From positions 2,504 to 8,229 of the forward strand of contig DAORXQ010000075.1 in assembly GCA_035371905.1 (NCBI GenBank): 5,726 nucleotides of DNA. Direction: 5' to 3'. The translations under genes were made by a program, and so were the position numbers. Below the pieces are notes generated by a model that saw only the letters and a program-made list of their open reading frames with translations, was not told the DNA's origin and did not search any database. Source of the stretch: a bacterium (lineage in GTDB: Bacteria > Ratteibacteria > UBA8468 > B48-G9 > JAFGKM01). Positions 4,529 to 5,726 of this stretch are shown here, piece by piece (position 1 is the stretch's first letter; each line of letters opens with the position of its first letter).

Positions 4529-4738
4529 TTAAACTCTTTTTTCTGCATTGGGATTTACCCTAAAATATATAGCAAGAATTCCCAATATACCATCTATTAC
4601 AGGAATAGCAGAAGCAGGAATTAAATCTCTAACACCATAAATTCCATTTATTATAAACAAAACAATAATTGTCCAAGTGGTCCTGCTATATAAGGCAATT
4701 TTTAATTTTTTTAAAATATTTTTCATATTTTTAAACAT
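4529..4738 (-). CDS. Two-helix holin-like membrane protein, 69 aa
   Basis: Probable holin. A basic N-terminus (MFKNMKNILKKLKIALYSR) is followed by two transmembrane stretches, about residues 21-37 (TWTIIVLFIINGIYGV) and 43-59 (SAIPVIDGILGILAIYF), joined by a short RDLIPA loop. The tail is RVNPNAEKRV. The sequence pattern SRTTWTIIVLFIINGIYG…IPASAIPVIDGILGILAIYFRVNP is common among phage proteins encoded next to endolysins. An alternative ATG at 4726 would drop four residues. The stop lies one base before the preferred start of the lysozyme-like gene, so the two are coupled, which is the usual holin-endolysin order. An 80-base A/T gap separates it from the XhlA-like gene; I see no promoter there with recognisable -35 and -10 boxes. 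Confidence 0.8.
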   Translation of the reverse strand: MFKNMKNILKKLKIALYSRTTWTIIVLFIINGIYGVRDLIPASAIPVIDGILGILAIYFRVNPNAEKRV

Positions 4739-4818
4739 TTTAAATTGATAATATCTAAAATCGACCTATATCTTTAATTTTACAATATTAAAATAAAAAA
4801 ACAAGCAAAATTCTATAT

Positions 4819-5061
4819 TTATTTTAAAAAATCAATGATATTAGGTATTATCCACCCTATAATGCTTGCTATTATAACTATAATAGCAAGCCTTCCTTTA
4901 AGGTCATCTCTAAAACTTTCAAGTGTATTTATCTTTTCGTTTAACAATTCAATCTGCTTTTGCGTCTTTGTATTATTTTCCTTTACTTCAACAATCAGTG
5001 ATTCTAACTTTCCTTCAATTCTTCCCAAACTTCTTTGAATTTCGCTTGTGCTTTTTTCCAT
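4819..5061 (-). CDS. XhlA-like coiled-coil membrane protein, 80 aa
   Basis: Residues 3-52 are a continuous amphipathic coiled coil (SEIQRSLGRIEGKLESLIVE and on through KQIELLNEKINTLESFRDDL). A single hydrophobic C-terminal segment, about 57-76 (LAIIVIIASIIGWIIPNII), ends in DFLK. This is the layout of haemolysin XhlA-type proteins, which sit with holins and endolysins and help lysis, with the coil probably cytoplasmic. The overall length fits the family. Its membrane segment is encoded by a 28-bp perfect DNA palindrome (4864-4891). It follows the tail-fibre-like gene after a 55-base gap and leads into the holin-like gene, so I place it in the lysis cassette. A spanin or a second holin are alternatives. 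Confidence 0.75.
   Translation of the reverse strand: MEKSTSEIQRSLGRIEGKLESLIVEVKENNTKTQKQIELLNEKINTLESFRDDLKGRLAIIVIIASIIGWIIPNIIDFLK
4864..4891. repeat. 28-bp perfect palindrome inside the XhlA-like gene
   Basis: Arms GCTTGCTATTATA (4864-4876) and TATAATAGCAAGC (4879-4891) around a 2-base centre AC. It encodes the membrane residues LAIIVIIAS. It could form a hairpin in mRNA or a symmetric protein-binding site, or be a by-product of the Ile-rich codons. Confidence 0.7.
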
Positions 5062-5116
5062 TTTTTTTATTCTTATAAAAGATTATAATTTTTTTCCTGT
5101 ATTTATTGAACATAAT

Positions 5117-5726
5117 TTATGAGAAAAATGATAAACAATAAGCAGTACAACTCAAATTACCACTAATTTCTACTTTTAATTCAGTTTTTCCTAAAAATGA
5201 TAAAGTTAATATATTTGAATAGTATGTAGATGTCTTATTATCATAAAAATCATATCCAGTATATTTTACTATATTTAATCCAGTTTTATCCAAAATAAAA
5301 GTTCCAATGGACATAGAATGTATACGTTCACTCTCCGGTGGTATATTTTCTCTATACATATTAAATATTACTTTTTTTGTATTTCTTGGTATTACAAAAA
5401 TAAAACTTTTAACAATTTTTCTAGAAAAATCGTAAAAACCAAAATCTATATTAGATATAAAATTATCATCATATTTAAAATCTATCATATAACAAGAAGA
5501 AGATATTACTTTTCCTACCTTAATTGAATTAGTTCCTTCTTGTAATCCAACCTGCCCTGCTGTGTCTTGTAAATAAACATTATCTCCTATTTTTCCATAA
5601 ACTTTTTTTGTGTAATAAGTAGAAATTTTGAAAAATTTAGTGAGAGATGAAATACCATCAATAATTTCTCTTGGGGCGCTAGTATCATTAATATAATGTA
5701 TATAAAGTTTAGAAGATGAAGAACCA
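5117..5726 (-). CDS. C-terminal part of a phage virion / tail-fibre-like protein (truncated by the window edge)
   Basis: The reading frame is open from the right edge (first full codon 5725-5723) to TAA at 5119-5117, so about 202 residues are visible and the start lies outside. The segment VYLQDTAGQVGLQEGTNSIK followed by VGKVISSS is typical of phage tail-fibre, baseplate or receptor-binding proteins: a surface stretch ending in '…TPGTNxxxVGKALS'. The upstream part also has a YYTKKVYGKIGD strand. The C-terminal 120 residues are beta-rich and aromatic (FYDFSRKIVKSFIFVIP, then STYYSNILTLSFLGKTELKV) and end CLSFFS, like a fibre tip or knob. An internal ATG at 5488 is not the true start, because the family pattern lies upstream of it. 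A structural gene immediately before the lysis genes is the usual phage order. Confidence 0.8.
   Translation of the reverse strand, partial: GSSSSKLYIHYINDTSAPREIIDGISSLTKFFKISTYYTKKVYGKIGDNVYLQDTAGQVGLQEGTNSIKVGKVISSSCYMIDFKYDDNFISNIDFGFYDFSRKIVKSFIFVIPRNTKKVIFNMYRENIPPESERIHSMSIGTFILDKTGLNIVKYTGYDFYDNKTSTYYSNILTLSFLGKTELKVEISGNLSCTAYCLSFFS

Noticed and set aside
4739..4818. T-rich run after the XhlA-like gene as a terminator
   Set aside because: No stem of useful length precedes the T run; the 80-base gap otherwise shows only A/T-rich sequence.
4835..5038. Plus-strand open frames opposite the XhlA-like gene, and likewise at 1087-1275, 1384-1614, 2431-2631 and 5318-5527
   Set aside because: All are shadows of minus-strand genes with low-complexity Phe/Ser/Ile content and no family signature.
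5062..5116. Possible promoter (TTCAAT-17-TATAAT) before the XhlA-like gene
   Set aside because: The -35 matches consensus at only about half its bases; the gap is too A/T-rich for this to count.
5117..5488. Treating the ATG at 5488 as the start of a 123-aa gene
   Set aside because: The frame stays open to the window edge and encodes a recognisable virion-protein stretch upstream of that ATG.

Overview
The window is a piece of a tailed-phage (or prophage) genome from a very AT-rich bacterium; by eye G+C is roughly a quarter. Every gene I can support lies on the minus strand, packed head to tail with short A/T-only gaps, so transcription runs from high to low coordinates. Stops are TAA and TGA used normally, arginine is mostly AGA, and genes lack Shine-Dalgarno sequences. 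The two clear promoters are textbook sigma-70 sites (TTGACA-16-TATAAT), which argues against a Bacteroidetes host. The lysozyme-like, holin-like and repeat proteins look to me like those seen in phages of low-GC Patescibacteria/CPR or similar bacteria, but the host cannot be fixed from this sequence.

Right part (5726 down to 4096), late/lysis end: the C-terminal part of a beta-rich virion or tail-fibre-like protein, a coiled-coil plus C-terminal-membrane XhlA-like protein, a two-helix holin-like protein and a membrane-anchored lysozyme-like protein. This block is closed by a strong intrinsic terminator (about 4026-4071).

Centre (4009 down to 1090), DNA replication/recombination: a small DUF559-like PD-(D/E)XK nuclease, then a consensus promoter with a hairpin at its transcript start, a RecB/Cas4-type PD-(D/E)XK nuclease, a 61-aa unknown, a probable OB-fold ssDNA-binding protein, a 162-base non-coding gap that folds into a long nested stem, a winged-helix replication initiator and a zinc-ribbon protein. 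The initiator gene carries three 24-bp tandem repeats with an internal palindrome, followed by 15-bp AT repeats and a purine/pyrimidine-skewed AT tract. This is the same order as the lambda origin inside gene O, so I read it as the phage origin.

Left part (1028 down to 1): a second, nearly identical promoter drives a 54-aa helix-turn-helix protein, two unknown small proteins and the N-terminus of a probable helical-repeat protein. Many genes of the early operon are preceded by a shared 13-base A/T leader motif (ATTATAAACTAAA), identical at three starts and related at others. It is absent from the late block.
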